Assembly (NCBI RefSeq): GCF_011761235.1 | Contig: NZ_JAAOYW010000001.1 | Span: 1,178,781-1,242,780 of the forward strand | Origin: Frigoribacterium faeni | Lineage (GTDB): Bacteria; Actinomycetota; Actinomycetes; Actinomycetales; Microbacteriaceae | Reading direction: 5' to 3' | DNA length: 64,000 nucleotides | Shown: in pieces, positions 8,124-16,512 of the stretch | Numbering within the stretch: position 1 is the first letter of the stretch | Layout of the letters: every line of letters starts with the position of its first letter | The notes under the pieces: model-generated | Databases searched by the model: none | What the model was told of the DNA's origin: nothing | What the model saw: only the letters and a program-made list of their open reading frames with translations | Program-made: the position numbers and the translations under genes

Positions 8124-9256
8124 GCACCACGGACCCCGCCGGCACCGGCACCGACGCCCGCCCCGCCGACGCGCGCCCCGCCGGCACCACGGCCGCCGGC
8201 CGCGCCGCCGACCACGGCGCCGACCACGCCGCCGACCGTCCCGCCGCCGAGCTGCGCGGTGTCAGCCAGGTCTTCGGCGACTTCACCGCCGTCGACGGCG
8301 TCGACCTGTCGATCCGCCGCGGCGCGCTGACGACCCTGCTCGGCCCCTCCGGCTGCGGCAAGACGACGACGCTGCGCATGCTCGCGGGCTACTCGGCGCC
8401 GACGAGCGGCACGATCCTCATCGACGGCGAGGACGCCACCCGCACCCCGCCCGAGAAGCGCGGCCTCGGCATGGTGTTCCAGTCGTACGCGCTGTTCCCG
8501 CACCTGTCGGTCGCCGAGAACGTCGGCTACGGCCTGAAGCTGCGCCGCGTGCCCGCCGACGAGCGCGCCCGCCGCGTCGCCGAGACGCTCGACCTCGTCG
8601 GCCTCGGCCACCTCGCCGGCAGCAAGCCCAAGAAGCTCTCGGGCGGCCAGCAGCAGCGCGTCGCCCTGGCCCGCGCCATCGCGATCCGCCCGAAGCTGCT
8701 GCTGCTCGACGAGCCGCTCTCGAACCTCGACGCCCGTCTCCGCGTGCAGATGCGCGCCGAGATCCGCCGCATCCAGCACGAGACCGGCCTCACCGTCGTG
8801 CTCGTCACCCACGACCAGGACGAGGCCCTCGAGATGAGCGACGACATGGTGCTGATGCGCGCCGGTCGCATCATGCAGCAGGGCGCCCCGCAGAGCGTGT
8901 TCCCGGCGCCCGCGAACCGCTTCGTCGCCGAGTTCCTCGGCTACGAGAACTTCGTCTCGGCCGCCGACGGCACCTCGCTCACCGTGCGGCCCGAGCACCT
9001 CGTCGTCGAGGGGAGCGAAGGAGGCGCGGGTCGGCCGGCAGCATCGCCGGCGGGCGGCCTGCACCTCACGGGCACCGTCACCGACGTCGCGTACCGCGGC
9101 GTCGACCAGCTGGTCACCGTGGCCGCGATCGACGACTCGGGCGCCCGCGTGCGCCTCGTCTCCGACGTGCGCGCCACCGGCACCTCGTCGCTCGCGCCGG
9201 GCGACGACGTCGCCGTGACCGCGCCGGCGTCCCGGCTCGTGGCGCTGGCCGACTGA
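8120..9256 (+). CDS. ABC transporter ATP-binding protein (PotA/FbpC-like)
   Basis: A 378-aa ATPase starting at GTG 8120 (4-nt overlap with the permease). Walker A GPSGCGKTT is at about residues 74-82, the Q-loop at VFQSYALFPH, the signature LSGGQQQR at about 173-180, Walker B LLLLLDEP at about 192-199 and the H-loop at VTHD. A C-terminal TOBE-type beta domain follows (TVRPEHLVVE and onward), as in the spermidine/putrescine and molybdate/iron groups. The first about 45 residues are an Ala/Asp/Arg-rich extension before the ABC domain. It energises import through the two permeases. Confidence 0.93.
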   Translation: MSTTDPAGTGTDARPADARPAGTTAAGRAADHGADHAADRPAAELRGVSQVFGDFTAVDGVDLSIRRGALTTLLGPSGCGKTTTLRMLAGYSAPTSGTILIDGEDATRTPPEKRGLGMVFQSYALFPHLSVAENVGYGLKLRRVPADERARRVAETLDLVGLGHLAGSKPKKLSGGQQQRVALARAIAIRPKLLLLDEPLSNLDARLRVQMRAEIRRIQHETGLTVVLVTHDQDEALEMSDDMVLMRAGRIMQQGAPQSVFPAPANRFVAEFLGYENFVSAADGTSLTVRPEHLVVEGSEGGAGRPAASPAGGLHLTGTVTDVAYRGVDQLVTVAAIDDSGARVRLVSDVRATGTSSLAPGDDVAVTAPASRLVALAD

Positions 9257-9399
9257 GCCGAGCCGCGCCTCCTTCACATCTTGACCACCGCCTCCTCGTC
9301 CGCCTGGCCGGGAGAGGCGCGCCGCACCTCCTCGCTCTCCCGCACCGCACCTCCTCCGCCCTGCCCCGGCCGCCCCGGCCGTCGTCGAAAGGACCACCC

Positions 9400-10473
9400 A
9401 TGACCCGCACCGCCCGCACGCGACCGCTGGCCCTCGCCGCCGGCCTCGCCGTCACCGCCGTCGTGCTCGCCGGCTGCTCGTCGAGCGACTCGTCGTCGTC
9501 CGACGCCGAGACGATCGTCGTCAGCACGTTCCCGTTCGGGGTCGAGGAGTTCCAGGAGGCGGTGGTCGACCCGTTCACCGAGGCCACCGGCATCCAGGTC
9601 GAGATCGAGACCGGCTCGAACGCCGACCGCCTGTCGAAGCTGCAGCTCGCCGACGGCGACCCCGGCGTCGACGTCATGCTGATCAGCGACTACTACGCCG
9701 CGCTCGGCCAGGAGGACGACCTGTTCCAGCAGGTCGACGCCGCCGCCGTGCCGAACCTCGAGACGATCGCCGACTTCGCCACCGAGGACTCCTACGTCGG
9801 CCCGGCCTACAGCTACCAGCTCAACGGCACGCTCTACTCGACCGACGAGCTCGACGCCGACGAGGCCGCCGACTGGTCGCTGTACGGCGACCCGGCCTAC
9901 GAGGGACGCGTCGCGCTTCCCGACATCTCGGTGACCGCCGGCCAGCTGATGGTCTCGGGCGTCGCCTCCGAGCACGGCGACGGCCCCTACGACATCGACG
10001 CCGCCCTCGACCAGCTCGGCGAGTGGTCGCCGAACGTGCTGCAGTTCTACAGCTCGTCGACCGAGGTCACGAACCTGCTGACCCAGGGCGAGATCGTCGC
10101 CGCCGACGCCCTCAGCGGCTTCGCCACCGACCTCGTCGCCTCGGGCGAGCCCGTCGCCTGGACCCCGCCCGCGACCGGCAAGTACATGGCCACGAACCGC
10201 GCCATGATCCCCACCGGGGCCGAGAACGTCGACGGCGCCGCCCAGTTCGTCGACTACCTGCTGTCGGCCGAGGCCCAGTCGTCGTCCGCCGAGATCGTCG
10301 GCGACCTGCCGGTGAACCCCGACGCGACCATCCCCTCCACGATCCAGGACGTGGTCGGCGACATCGCCGCCGACCCGATCGCCGCGGGCTACTCGACGCT
10401 CGACCCGACCGAGCTCGTCCCCACGCGCGCCGACTGGGTCGACCGCTTCGCCCGCGAGGTCACGTCGCGCTGA
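9400..10473 (+). CDS. ABC transporter substrate-binding lipoprotein (PotD-like)
   Basis: A 357-aa extracytoplasmic binding protein with a lipoprotein signal peptide ending in LAGC (Cys26), then a Ser-rich linker and a type II periplasmic-binding fold (VSTFPFGVEEFQEAVVDPFT). GNAADRLSK-like and DVMLISDYYAALG segments match the spermidine/putrescine-binding family. ATG 9400 follows GAAAGGACC. The 143-bp gap after the ATPase gene holds several degenerate CGCCTCCTC copies. Its stop overlaps the next gene by one base. With the deaminase next door, a nucleoside or nucleobase-like cargo is possible, but polyamines are also consistent. Confidence 0.9.
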   Translation: MTRTARTRPLALAAGLAVTAVVLAGCSSSDSSSSDAETIVVSTFPFGVEEFQEAVVDPFTEATGIQVEIETGSNADRLSKLQLADGDPGVDVMLISDYYAALGQEDDLFQQVDAAAVPNLETIADFATEDSYVGPAYSYQLNGTLYSTDELDADEAADWSLYGDPAYEGRVALPDISVTAGQLMVSGVASEHGDGPYDIDAALDQLGEWSPNVLQFYSSSTEVTNLLTQGEIVAADALSGFATDLVASGEPVAWTPPATGKYMATNRAMIPTGAENVDGAAQFVDYLLSAEAQSSSAEIVGDLPVNPDATIPSTIQDVVGDIAADPIAAGYSTLDPTELVPTRADWVDRFAREVTSR

Positions 10474-11672
10474 TGAGCTCCTCCACACAGGACCGGACGG
10501 CCGAGGAGGCGCGGGCCTTGTCCCCGGCAGCGGCGAGCGATCCCGGCACGGCGGCGGGCGCCTCCCTGCCGGGGTGGTACCTCGACCGCATGCCGAAGAC
10601 CGATCTGCACTGCCACCTGATCGGCACCGTGCGGGCCTCGACCTTCGCCGAGCTCGCCCGGCGCGAGGGGCTCGCCCTGCCCGACGAGCCCGAGCGGATC
10701 TTCGCCGACATCAACTCGCTGCCGCCCGACCCGGCGCTCTACCGCGACACGCGCATCCCCGTGCCGCAGGGGCGCAGCGCCGACGAGCCCGAGGTGTCGT
10801 ACTCGCTGTTCCAGGCGTCGAACTGGGTCGTCGAGGTGCTGCGCGACGCCGACGACCTGACGCGCATCACCTACGAGGCCTTCGAGGAGGCGCACCGCAC
10901 CAGCGGGACCCGTCACCTCGAGCTGTTCTTCGACGCCGTCCCGCCGCATCTCGAGTCGCTCGGCTACGCCGGGTCCGTCGAGGCGTACGCCGAGGGCATC
11001 CGGCTGGCGGAGCGCGACTTCGGCATGACGGGCCGGATGATCCAGGGCATCGACCGCAGCAGGTCGGGCGAGCACGCGCTCGCCCTCGTGCAGCAGGTCG
11101 TCGACCACCCGCACGAGTACGTCGCCGGGATCGGCCTCGACAACCTCGAGACCTCGGGCCCGCCCGAGCGCTTCGTCGACGCCTACCGGCTCGCCGGCGA
11201 GGCGGGGCTCGGGCGCACCGCCCACTCGTCGGAGCACGCGCCGACCGCGGCCAACACCGTCACCTGCCTCGACCAGCTGGGCTGCGACCGGATCGACCAC
11301 GGGTACTACGTGCTCGAGGACGACGAGGTCGTGGCGCGCGTGCGCGACGAGCAGGTCGCGTTCACCGTCGTCTCGACCACGTCGCGCCGGTCGTGGCGGC
11401 CGTGGCGACGCGCGTCCATCGCCGCCATGCTCGACGCCGGCCTGAACGTCGTGCCCGCGTCGGACGACCCGGGCATGTTCCCGACGTCGCTCGCCCAGGA
11501 GTACCGCATCGTGTCCGAGCAGATCGGCGCGACCGCCGACCAGGTGCGCGGCATGGCCCTCGCCGGGGTCGACGCGTCGTGGCTGCCCGCCGCCGAGAAG
11601 CGGGCGCTGCGCGACCGGTTCGTCGCCGAGCTCGACGCGCTCGACTCGGAGCTGGGGTCGGTCGCGGGCTGA
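10473..11672 (+). CDS. Adenosine deaminase-family metal-dependent hydrolase
   Basis: A 399-aa amidohydrolase of the adenosine/AMP deaminase family. Metal ligands are seen as His46 and His48 (DLHCHLIGT), His251 and Glu254 in TAHSSEHA (where adenosine deaminases have HAGE), His276 in RIDHGYY (usually RIGHG) and Asp331/Asp332 in ASDDPGMF. The usual Cys-Pro-x-Ser-Asn box before the Asp pair is missing; VVSTTSRRSW stands there. The first 33 residues are low complexity. ATG 10473 overlaps the TGA of the binding-protein gene. Predicted role: hydrolytic deamination of an imported aminopurine-like compound; the altered motifs make simple adenosine a doubtful substrate. Confidence 0.82.
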   Translation: MSSSTQDRTAEEARALSPAAASDPGTAAGASLPGWYLDRMPKTDLHCHLIGTVRASTFAELARREGLALPDEPERIFADINSLPPDPALYRDTRIPVPQGRSADEPEVSYSLFQASNWVVEVLRDADDLTRITYEAFEEAHRTSGTRHLELFFDAVPPHLESLGYAGSVEAYAEGIRLAERDFGMTGRMIQGIDRSRSGEHALALVQQVVDHPHEYVAGIGLDNLETSGPPERFVDAYRLAGEAGLGRTAHSSEHAPTAANTVTCLDQLGCDRIDHGYYVLEDDEVVARVRDEQVAFTVVSTTSRRSWRPWRRASIAAMLDAGLNVVPASDDPGMFPTSLAQEYRIVSEQIGATADQVRGMALAGVDASWLPAAEKRALRDRFVAELDALDSELGSVAG

Positions 11673-11687
11673 GGGTGCTCGGTGCCG

Positions 11688-11805
11688 GGTGCCGGGGTCG
11701 GTGGCGGGTCGGGTCCCGGGGTCGGGGTCGCCGGGGTCGGGGGCTTGGTGCGTTCCGGGGCGTCGGGGTCGGGGGCTTCGGGCGTCCCGGGGGCGTCGGG
11801 CGCGT
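11688..11805 (+). repeat. GGGGTCGG-rich low-complexity tract
   Basis: The spacer after the deaminase gene holds many imperfect copies of CGGGGTCGGGGG on the plus strand. Such G-runs could form G-quadruplexes. No open reading frame is credible here. Confidence 0.6.
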
Positions 11806-11836
11806 CGTGGCTGGACGTCGGCCGCGACGCCCCCGC

Positions 11837-11848
11837 TAGCGTCGAGGG
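11837..11848 (+). promoter_or_regulatory. Leaderless promoter -10 of zinc-ribbon gene
   Basis: TAGCGT (11837-11842) is followed by six bases and the ATG at 11849. No ribosome-binding site is present, so transcription probably starts at the ATG. Confidence 0.55.
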
Positions 11849-12097
11849 ATGTTCCTGCTCTTCGGCACCTCCGCACGCCAGGCCCTGCTGACCGTCGTCG
11901 TCTTCGCCTGCCGCTTCTGCGGCCAGGCCGTCGACCAGCAGGTGGTCCGGCGCTCGACCCGCGTCACCCTGTTCTTCGTGCCGCTGCTGACCGTGTCGAA
12001 GCGGTACCACGTGCAGTGCACCAACTGCGGCGGCGTCACCGACCTCACCCGACAGCAGGCGGAGCACGCCCAGGAGTGGGCGGCGCGACGGGGCTGA
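11849..12097 (+). CDS. Small zinc-ribbon protein
   Basis: An 82-aa protein with two Cys-x-x-Cys knuckles: CRFCGQ at about residues 21-24 and CTNCGG at about 57-60, forming one zinc ribbon. Between them is the segment VRRSTRVTLFFVPLLTVSKRYHVQ, and a short helix ends the protein. Uncharacterised proteins with this layout are common in actinobacteria. It stands alone between two repeat-containing spacers, with a likely leaderless start. The biochemical role is unknown. Confidence 0.85.
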   Translation: MFLLFGTSARQALLTVVVFACRFCGQAVDQQVVRRSTRVTLFFVPLLTVSKRYHVQCTNCGGVTDLTRQQAEHAQEWAARRG

Positions 12098-12313
12098 GGG
12101 GCGGGTCGTCCTCGGGGTCTGGACCCGCGCCTCCTCGGGTGTCCTCGGGGTCGGGGGCGCGCCTCCTCGGGGTCTGCCGCTCCCCGTGGCACCTGTGTTG
12201 GGGGCGTGGAGGGTCTGGTCGGGACCGGTCCGCTGCCCCAAGCTTGGGGGGACGGACGACAGGCGGGACTCACCGACCCGCCGCGGCCCCAGCCCAGCCA
12301 CCGAGGAGATCGC
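12098..12313 (+). promoter_or_regulatory. Upstream region of TetR gene with 14-bp palindrome
   Basis: This 216-bp spacer has two copies of CGCGCCTCCTCGG (about 12126 and 12158). A perfect palindrome CCCCAAGCTTGGGG (12236-12249) lies 65 bp before the GTG and is a likely autoregulatory operator. GAGGAG (12303-12308) is the ribosome-binding site. Confidence 0.5.
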
Positions 12314-12916
12314 GTGAGCACCATCACCGCGCACCACGAACCGAGCGCCTTCGAGACCAGCGTCGCCGACCGCAAGCGCATCGTCGCCGCGACCGTGGAG
12401 GCGCTCGACGTCTTCGGCCTCGCCTCCACCGACATCGCCGCCGTCGCCCGGGTCGCCGACATGTCGCCGACCTGCGTCGAGCGGCACTTCCCCTCGTGGG
12501 AGGGCCTCGTGCTCGCCGCCGTCGACCGCTGGAACCTCGACCGCTTCGAGCAGGTCGCCCGCGAGACCGCCGGCAGCGCGACCCTCGGCTTCATGCGCGG
12601 GCTCGTCGCCCACAGCAGCGCGCACCGCGGGCTGTCGCGCACCCTCATGACGTTCTCGATCGGGTCGTCCGACGCGGCCGACCTCACGGGGCGGTTCGTG
12701 CGCGACAGCTACCGCGACTTCCACGCGATGGTGCTGCAGGGGCTTCTCTTCGACCTCTCGCAGGGCGACGTGCCGGCCGGCACGGACGTCGCGGCGCTCG
12801 CGCCGACCGTCGTCAGCCTGTACATGGGGCTGCAGCTGCAGATGCTCCTGCAGCCGGACGTCGACGTCGTCGTCGCCTTCGACCTCGGGCTCGAGGGGCT
12901 GACGCGCGGCTGGTGA
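12314..12916 (+). CDS. TetR-family transcriptional regulator
   Basis: A 200-aa regulator with a TetR-type HTH (DIAAVARVADMSPTCVERHF then PSWEGLVLAAVDRW, about residues 45-78) and an all-helical C-terminal domain (LMTFSIGSSDAADLTGRFVR). GTG 12314 is chosen because GAGGAG lies 5 bases upstream; the frame extends to 12206 but that start would include the palindrome. No divergent partner gene is present, so it may control distant genes or itself. The 94-bp TCAGGA repeat element begins 16 bases after its stop. Ligand unknown. Confidence 0.85.
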   Translation: MSTITAHHEPSAFETSVADRKRIVAATVEALDVFGLASTDIAAVARVADMSPTCVERHFPSWEGLVLAAVDRWNLDRFEQVARETAGSATLGFMRGLVAHSSAHRGLSRTLMTFSIGSSDAADLTGRFVRDSYRDFHAMVLQGLLFDLSQGDVPAGTDVAALAPTVVSLYMGLQLQMLLQPDVDVVVAFDLGLEGLTRGW

Positions 12917-12931
12917 CCCTGGCTGTCGCCG

Positions 12932-13025
12932 TCATTCAGGAACCTGCGTCCTGATCCCCGCGAGGGAGGGAGGCGGAGTCCTGATCCGTGCACGGCTCAG
13001 GAACCCGCCGGGCCGCCTTCCTGGA
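12932..13025. repeat. 94-bp TCAGGA element, copy 1
   Basis: This non-coding element has a second, gap-free copy at 36812-36905. Shared blocks include TCATTCAGGAA, TGCGTCCTGATCCCCGC, CCGTGCAC and CTTCCTG. Alternating TCAGGA and TCCTGA motifs can pair into small hairpins. Confidence 0.75.
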
Positions 13026-13035
13026 TGCTGCGAGC

Positions 13036-13835
13036 GCGTCGAGCTCTCAGGAGACGGCTGCGGGCGCGGTTGCTCGTTCCGGGGCAAGCCGGGGCGCGGC
13101 GACGAGTGCACCTGAACGGTCGACGCGCCCGCACGGGAAGTACGGCCGCCGCCTGCCGGCTCCATCTCTCGACGGCCCGGACCACCCCGACGCGTCGAGG
13201 TCTCAGGAGAGAACGGCCGACGCACCTTCCAGCGCAGGGTCGCCCGGGGCGCGGCGACAAGCACACCTGAACCGTCGACGCGCCCGAACGGAAAGTACGG
13301 CCGCCACACGGCGGTCCTCGTTCTCGGCGACCCTGACCTCCCCGACGCGTCGAAGTCTCAGGCGGCAGCGACAGACGCACCTCCCGGCGCAGGGCGGCCC
13401 GGGGCGCCGGGACGAGCACACCTGAATGGTCAACGCGCACGCTCGGGGAGTACCTCGCCGCACCGTTTGCCCGATGTCTCGACGGCCCGGAACACGTCGA
13501 CGCGTCGAGGTCTCAGGACACGGCGGCCGACGCACCCGCCTGACCCCTGCAGACCTCGGGCGCGGCGACGAGCACACCTGAATCGCCGACAGCCCTGCTG
13601 CGCCGCGCGGCGCGGGCGCCCGCCCCGACGCGTCGAGGACTCAGGAGACGGCGGCGGGCGCAGCCGCCTGACCCCGAGCAGCCCTGGGCGCCGGACGAGG
13701 ACACCTGAGACGTCGACGCGTCGGCCGCGCCTCGGGGCGCGAGGGCCCGCGCCCGCGTCGAGGACTCAGGTGACGGCGGCGGGCGCGCCGCCAGGCGGAG
13801 GGGGGACCGCCGCACCGCGACGGACGCGCCTGAGA
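13036..13835. repeat. Six-unit degenerate tandem repeat array
   Basis: Six units share an anchor GCGTCGAGGTCTCAGG (or ACTCAGG) starting at 13036, 13192, 13347, 13502, 13630 and 13755, giving periods of 156, 155, 155, 128 and 125 bp. Each unit also holds GACGAGCACACCTGA about 60-75 bp later, so CTCAGG and CCTGA recur as an inverted pair. Units diverge in between. Because periods are mostly not multiples of three, the open frames over the array change from unit to unit, so it is not a repeat protein. Most of the 1021-bp gap at 12917-13937 is this array. Confidence 0.8.
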
Positions 13836-13937
13836 CCTCGACCCCGGAGAGCGACGTCGAGCCACGGGCCGGGCCGGCTGGCGACGGCGGACAGCCGAGA
13901 TGGGCGCGGGAGGCGGTCGACGTGTCAGGCTCGGGGC

Positions 13938-14219
13938 ATGCGCATCGACGAATGGTGGTCCGAGCTCGTCCCCTCGACCCGGCAGTGGCTGATCGACAAC
14001 GCGGGCGAGGCCGTCCCCGCCTGGGTGCTGGAGCAGATCACCGCCGTCACCGGCGAGCCGTCGGCCGACGACGACTGGGCCGCCGACGTCGACGCCGACG
14101 AGTTCTACCTGTCCGACGAGGCCACCGACTGGATCGAGGCCGCGGGCAACGACGAGCTCGGCGACCTCGACGACAGCGACCTCGTCGGCGACGACGAGGC
14201 AGGCACCCCCGCCGGCTGA
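13938..14219 (+). CDS. Small acidic protein of unknown function
   Basis: A 93-aa protein beginning MRIDEWWSELVPSTRQWLID, with a Trp-rich N-terminal half (WWSEL, WLID, VPAWVLEQI) and a very Asp/Glu-rich C-terminal half (DDDWAADVDADEFYLSDEAT). ATG 13938 is chosen over the long upstream frame because that frame runs through the repeat array; CAGGCT lies six bases upstream, consistent with leaderless transcription. No family is recognised. Net charge is strongly negative and no membrane segment is present, so it is probably cytoplasmic. Confidence 0.72.
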   Translation: MRIDEWWSELVPSTRQWLIDNAGEAVPAWVLEQITAVTGEPSADDDWAADVDADEFYLSDEATDWIEAAGNDELGDLDDSDLVGDDEAGTPAG

Positions 14220-14299
14220 GCCGACGCGTCGGGCCAGCCTGGGCCGTGCACTCACTGCGCCGCCGCGGGGAGCACGGGGTCACGCGGGCACAGGCGCAG

Positions 14300-14470
14300 G
14301 GGCCGCCGACGCACTCAGAACGCCGACGCATTCCGAGGCACAGCAGAGCCAGAGGTCGCCGGCGCGCTCAGAACGGTGGTGCGCTCAGGGGGCCAACAGA
14401 CCCAGCGCGCTCAGATCGCTGACGAGCCCAGGGCGCCGACGCACCACGGCCGCGAGGTGCTCAGAGGGGC
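14300..14470. repeat. Degenerate GCGCTCAGA short repeats
   Basis: Between convergent small genes, about five imperfect copies of G(C/T)(A/G)CTCAGA recur (near 14309, 14369, 14384, 14409, 14455), several followed by AACG or TCGCTGACG. They resemble the CTCAGG anchors of the 13036-13835 array but are shorter. The last copy overlaps the stop codon of the minus-strand gene. Confidence 0.45.
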
Positions 14471-14685
14471 GAGAGCTGCTCGTCCTCGAGGGCGTCGAGC
14501 AGCACGCGCGGAGCCGGGGCGACCCCGACGGCCCCGAGGGCTCCGCCGAGGTGGTCGGCGGTGCGACGTGCGAACGAACGGCGAGCCGAGGCAGCGAGAG
14601 CGCGGCGCTCGGCGGCGGCCTCCCACACCCCGGGATCGGTCACGTCGTCGACGAACAGGGGGCGGCGTCGTTCGGCGTCGCTCAT
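14461..14685 (-). CDS. Small protein of unknown function
   Basis: A 74-aa protein starting MSDAERRRPLFVDDVTDPGV, with an Ala/Arg-rich middle (ERRALAASARRSFARRTADH) and a hydrophobic C-terminal half (VGVAPAPRVLLDALEDEQ). The Met at 14685 is preferred over an upstream in-frame Met because GAGGAGG lies just before it. No known domain is recognised. It precedes neither an obvious partner nor an operon; the photolyase gene lies downstream on the same strand after a 176-bp spacer. Confidence 0.6.
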   Translation of the reverse strand: MSDAERRRPLFVDDVTDPGVWEAAAERRALAASARRSFARRTADHLGGALGAVGVAPAPRVLLDALEDEQLSPL

Positions 14686-14862
14686 CAGGGCCTCCTCGGG
14701 GTCGCATCGGGTCTGCAGCATGTTCGCAGCCCGAGGCCCCCGGGTGGGAATCGAGACGGCCCCCACTTGTGGTCACCTCGCTCACCGGCCTCGGCGGAGG
14801 CGGCGGGTCCGACGACCGCGACCCCGAGGAGGCGCGGCGCACGACACGCAGGAGGCGACCGG

Positions 14863-16455
14863 TCAGGGAGTCGTGCGCGCCGCCTCCTGCGCGACCACCT
14901 CGTCGAGGTCGTCGAGCCGGCGGAGCCCCTGCAGCGGGCGCATCATGCGCGGGTTGCCCTGCAGCGCGGGCTCGGCCCGGTCGAGGAACGCCCAGTAGCC
15001 CGCCGTGAACGGGCACGCCTTCGGCCCCAGCCGCACGGTCGGCGAGAACGGGCACGACTCGCAGTGGTCGCTCATCGAGTGGATGTAGCGGCCGCCGGCG
15101 GCGTAGGGCTTGGTGGCGACCACTCCCCCGTCGGCGTGCTGCGACATGCCGACGATGTTCGCCGGCATGACCCACTCGGTGCCGTCGACGAAGACGTCGG
15201 TGAACCAGTCGGTCAGGTCGGCCGGCCGGTAGCCGCGCTGCAGCGCCCAGTTGCCGAGGATCATCAGCCGCTGGATGTGGTGGGTCCAGCCGTGCTGGTG
15301 CACCGTCTCGAACGTGCTGCGCAGGCACTCGGCCTGCACCTCGGACGCGTCGACCTCCAGCCACCAGCGCGGCAGCGGCTCGGTCGCCGCGAGCGCGTTG
15401 TTGTCGACGGTGTACGACTCGCCGAGGTGCCAGTAGAGGTGCCAGACGTAGTCGCGCCAACCGGCGACCTGCCGGACGAAGCCCTCGACGCTCGCGAGGG
15501 GCGCACCTCCGGACGCGTGGGCCTCGAGCACGCGCTCGATCACCCGTCGCGGGTCGAGCACCCCGAGGTTCATCGGCACGCTGAGGAGGGAGTGCGACAT
15601 CGTCCAGTCGTTCGAGAGCATCGCGTCCTCGAAGGGGCCGAAGTCGTCGAGGCGGGTGACGACGAAGTCCTCGAGGGCGGCCTCGGCCTCGGCGGGCGTG
15701 ACGGCGAACCGTCGACGGTCGTCGGCCCCGACGAACACGACGTCGCCTACGGCGGCCCAGGCGTCGAGGTCGGCCCGGACGGTGTCGTCGACCCCGTCTT
15801 CGTCGGGCCAGACCGGGTCGGGCTGACCCAGCGTCGTCGCCCCCTTCGGCGGCGGGTTGCGGTTCTGCTCGTCGAGGCTGAACTTGCCGCCGGCCGGGCC
15901 GTCGCCCTCGATCAGCCAGTCCTCGCGGCGTCGGACGGTCTCGTAGTGGTTCTCCATCAGGAGGCGCCCCGTGCGTGCGGCGGCCCAGGTCGCGAAGTCC
16001 TCTTCGCTGGTCACGAAGCCGCGGCTCGGCAGCACGCGCACGTCGCGGCCCTCGCGGCGGACGGCACGCCGCAGCTGCCGGTCGGGCGGGTCGACGACCT
16101 CGAACGGACCGAGCCCGGCGGCGTCGTCGAGCACCTCGTCGAGGGTCCCGACCTGCACGTGGGTGGCCCGGTCGCCGAGCGCGGCGACCCGATGCCGCAG
16201 GGCGGACAGCCAGAGGTGCGCCTTCGCGCGGTGCATGGGCCGCCGCGTGAAGAACTCGCGCGCCTCGACCACGACGACCGGGCCGCCGTCGTCGAACTCG
16301 TCGCCGTACTGCCCTGGGAGGATGAGCCGTGCGCGCGGCCCGTCGTCGCCGGCGGCGGAGCCTCGAGCAGCCGCAGGGGCGTCAGGTGCGGGGGCGGGGG
16401 CGGGGGCAGGGGCGGGGCCGGGAGCGGGGGCGTCGGCGTGCGGCGTCTCGGACAT
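14863..16455 (-). CDS. Iron-sulfur bacterial cryptochrome/photolyase (FeS-BCP, (6-4) photolyase type)
   Basis: A 530-aa cryptochrome/photolyase-related protein. Four cysteines, Cys377, Cys465, Cys468 and Cys481, have exactly the 88/3/13 spacing of the [4Fe-4S] ligands of Agrobacterium PhrB (C350, C438, C441, C454). The segment HQHGWTHHIQRLMILGNWAL is the conserved FAD-domain stretch. By family it repairs UV (6-4) photoproducts in DNA using FAD, a lumazine antenna and the cluster, or acts as a light sensor. About 30 extra residues at the N-terminus are an Ala/Pro repeat (PAPAPAPAP). The ATG at 16455 lies six bases after TAGGTT, so it is likely leaderless. The first of the four hairpin units starts 57 bases upstream. 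Confidence 0.92.
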   Translation of the reverse strand: MSETPHADAPAPGPAPAPAPAPAPDAPAAARGSAAGDDGPRARLILPGQYGDEFDDGGPVVVVEAREFFTRRPMHRAKAHLWLSALRHRVAALGDRATHVQVGTLDEVLDDAAGLGPFEVVDPPDRQLRRAVRREGRDVRVLPSRGFVTSEEDFATWAAARTGRLLMENHYETVRRREDWLIEGDGPAGGKFSLDEQNRNPPPKGATTLGQPDPVWPDEDGVDDTVRADLDAWAAVGDVVFVGADDRRRFAVTPAEAEAALEDFVVTRLDDFGPFEDAMLSNDWTMSHSLLSVPMNLGVLDPRRVIERVLEAHASGGAPLASVEGFVRQVAGWRDYVWHLYWHLGESYTVDNNALAATEPLPRWWLEVDASEVQAECLRSTFETVHQHGWTHHIQRLMILGNWALQRGYRPADLTDWFTDVFVDGTEWVMPANIVGMSQHADGGVVATKPYAAGGRYIHSMSDHCESCPFSPTVRLGPKACPFTAGYWAFLDRAEPALQGNPRMMRPLQGLRRLDDLDEVVAQEAARTTP

Positions 16456-16512
16456 GCCCGGAACCTACGCCCGGCCACCGACACCGGCCCCGGCCCCAGC
16501 CCCGGGCGGGGG

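Noticed and set aside
13036-13835. CRISPR-like array
   Set aside because: Units are 125-156 bp with conserved blocks spread over the whole unit, no short identical direct repeat of 24-40 bp, no unique equal-length spacers and no cas genes nearby.
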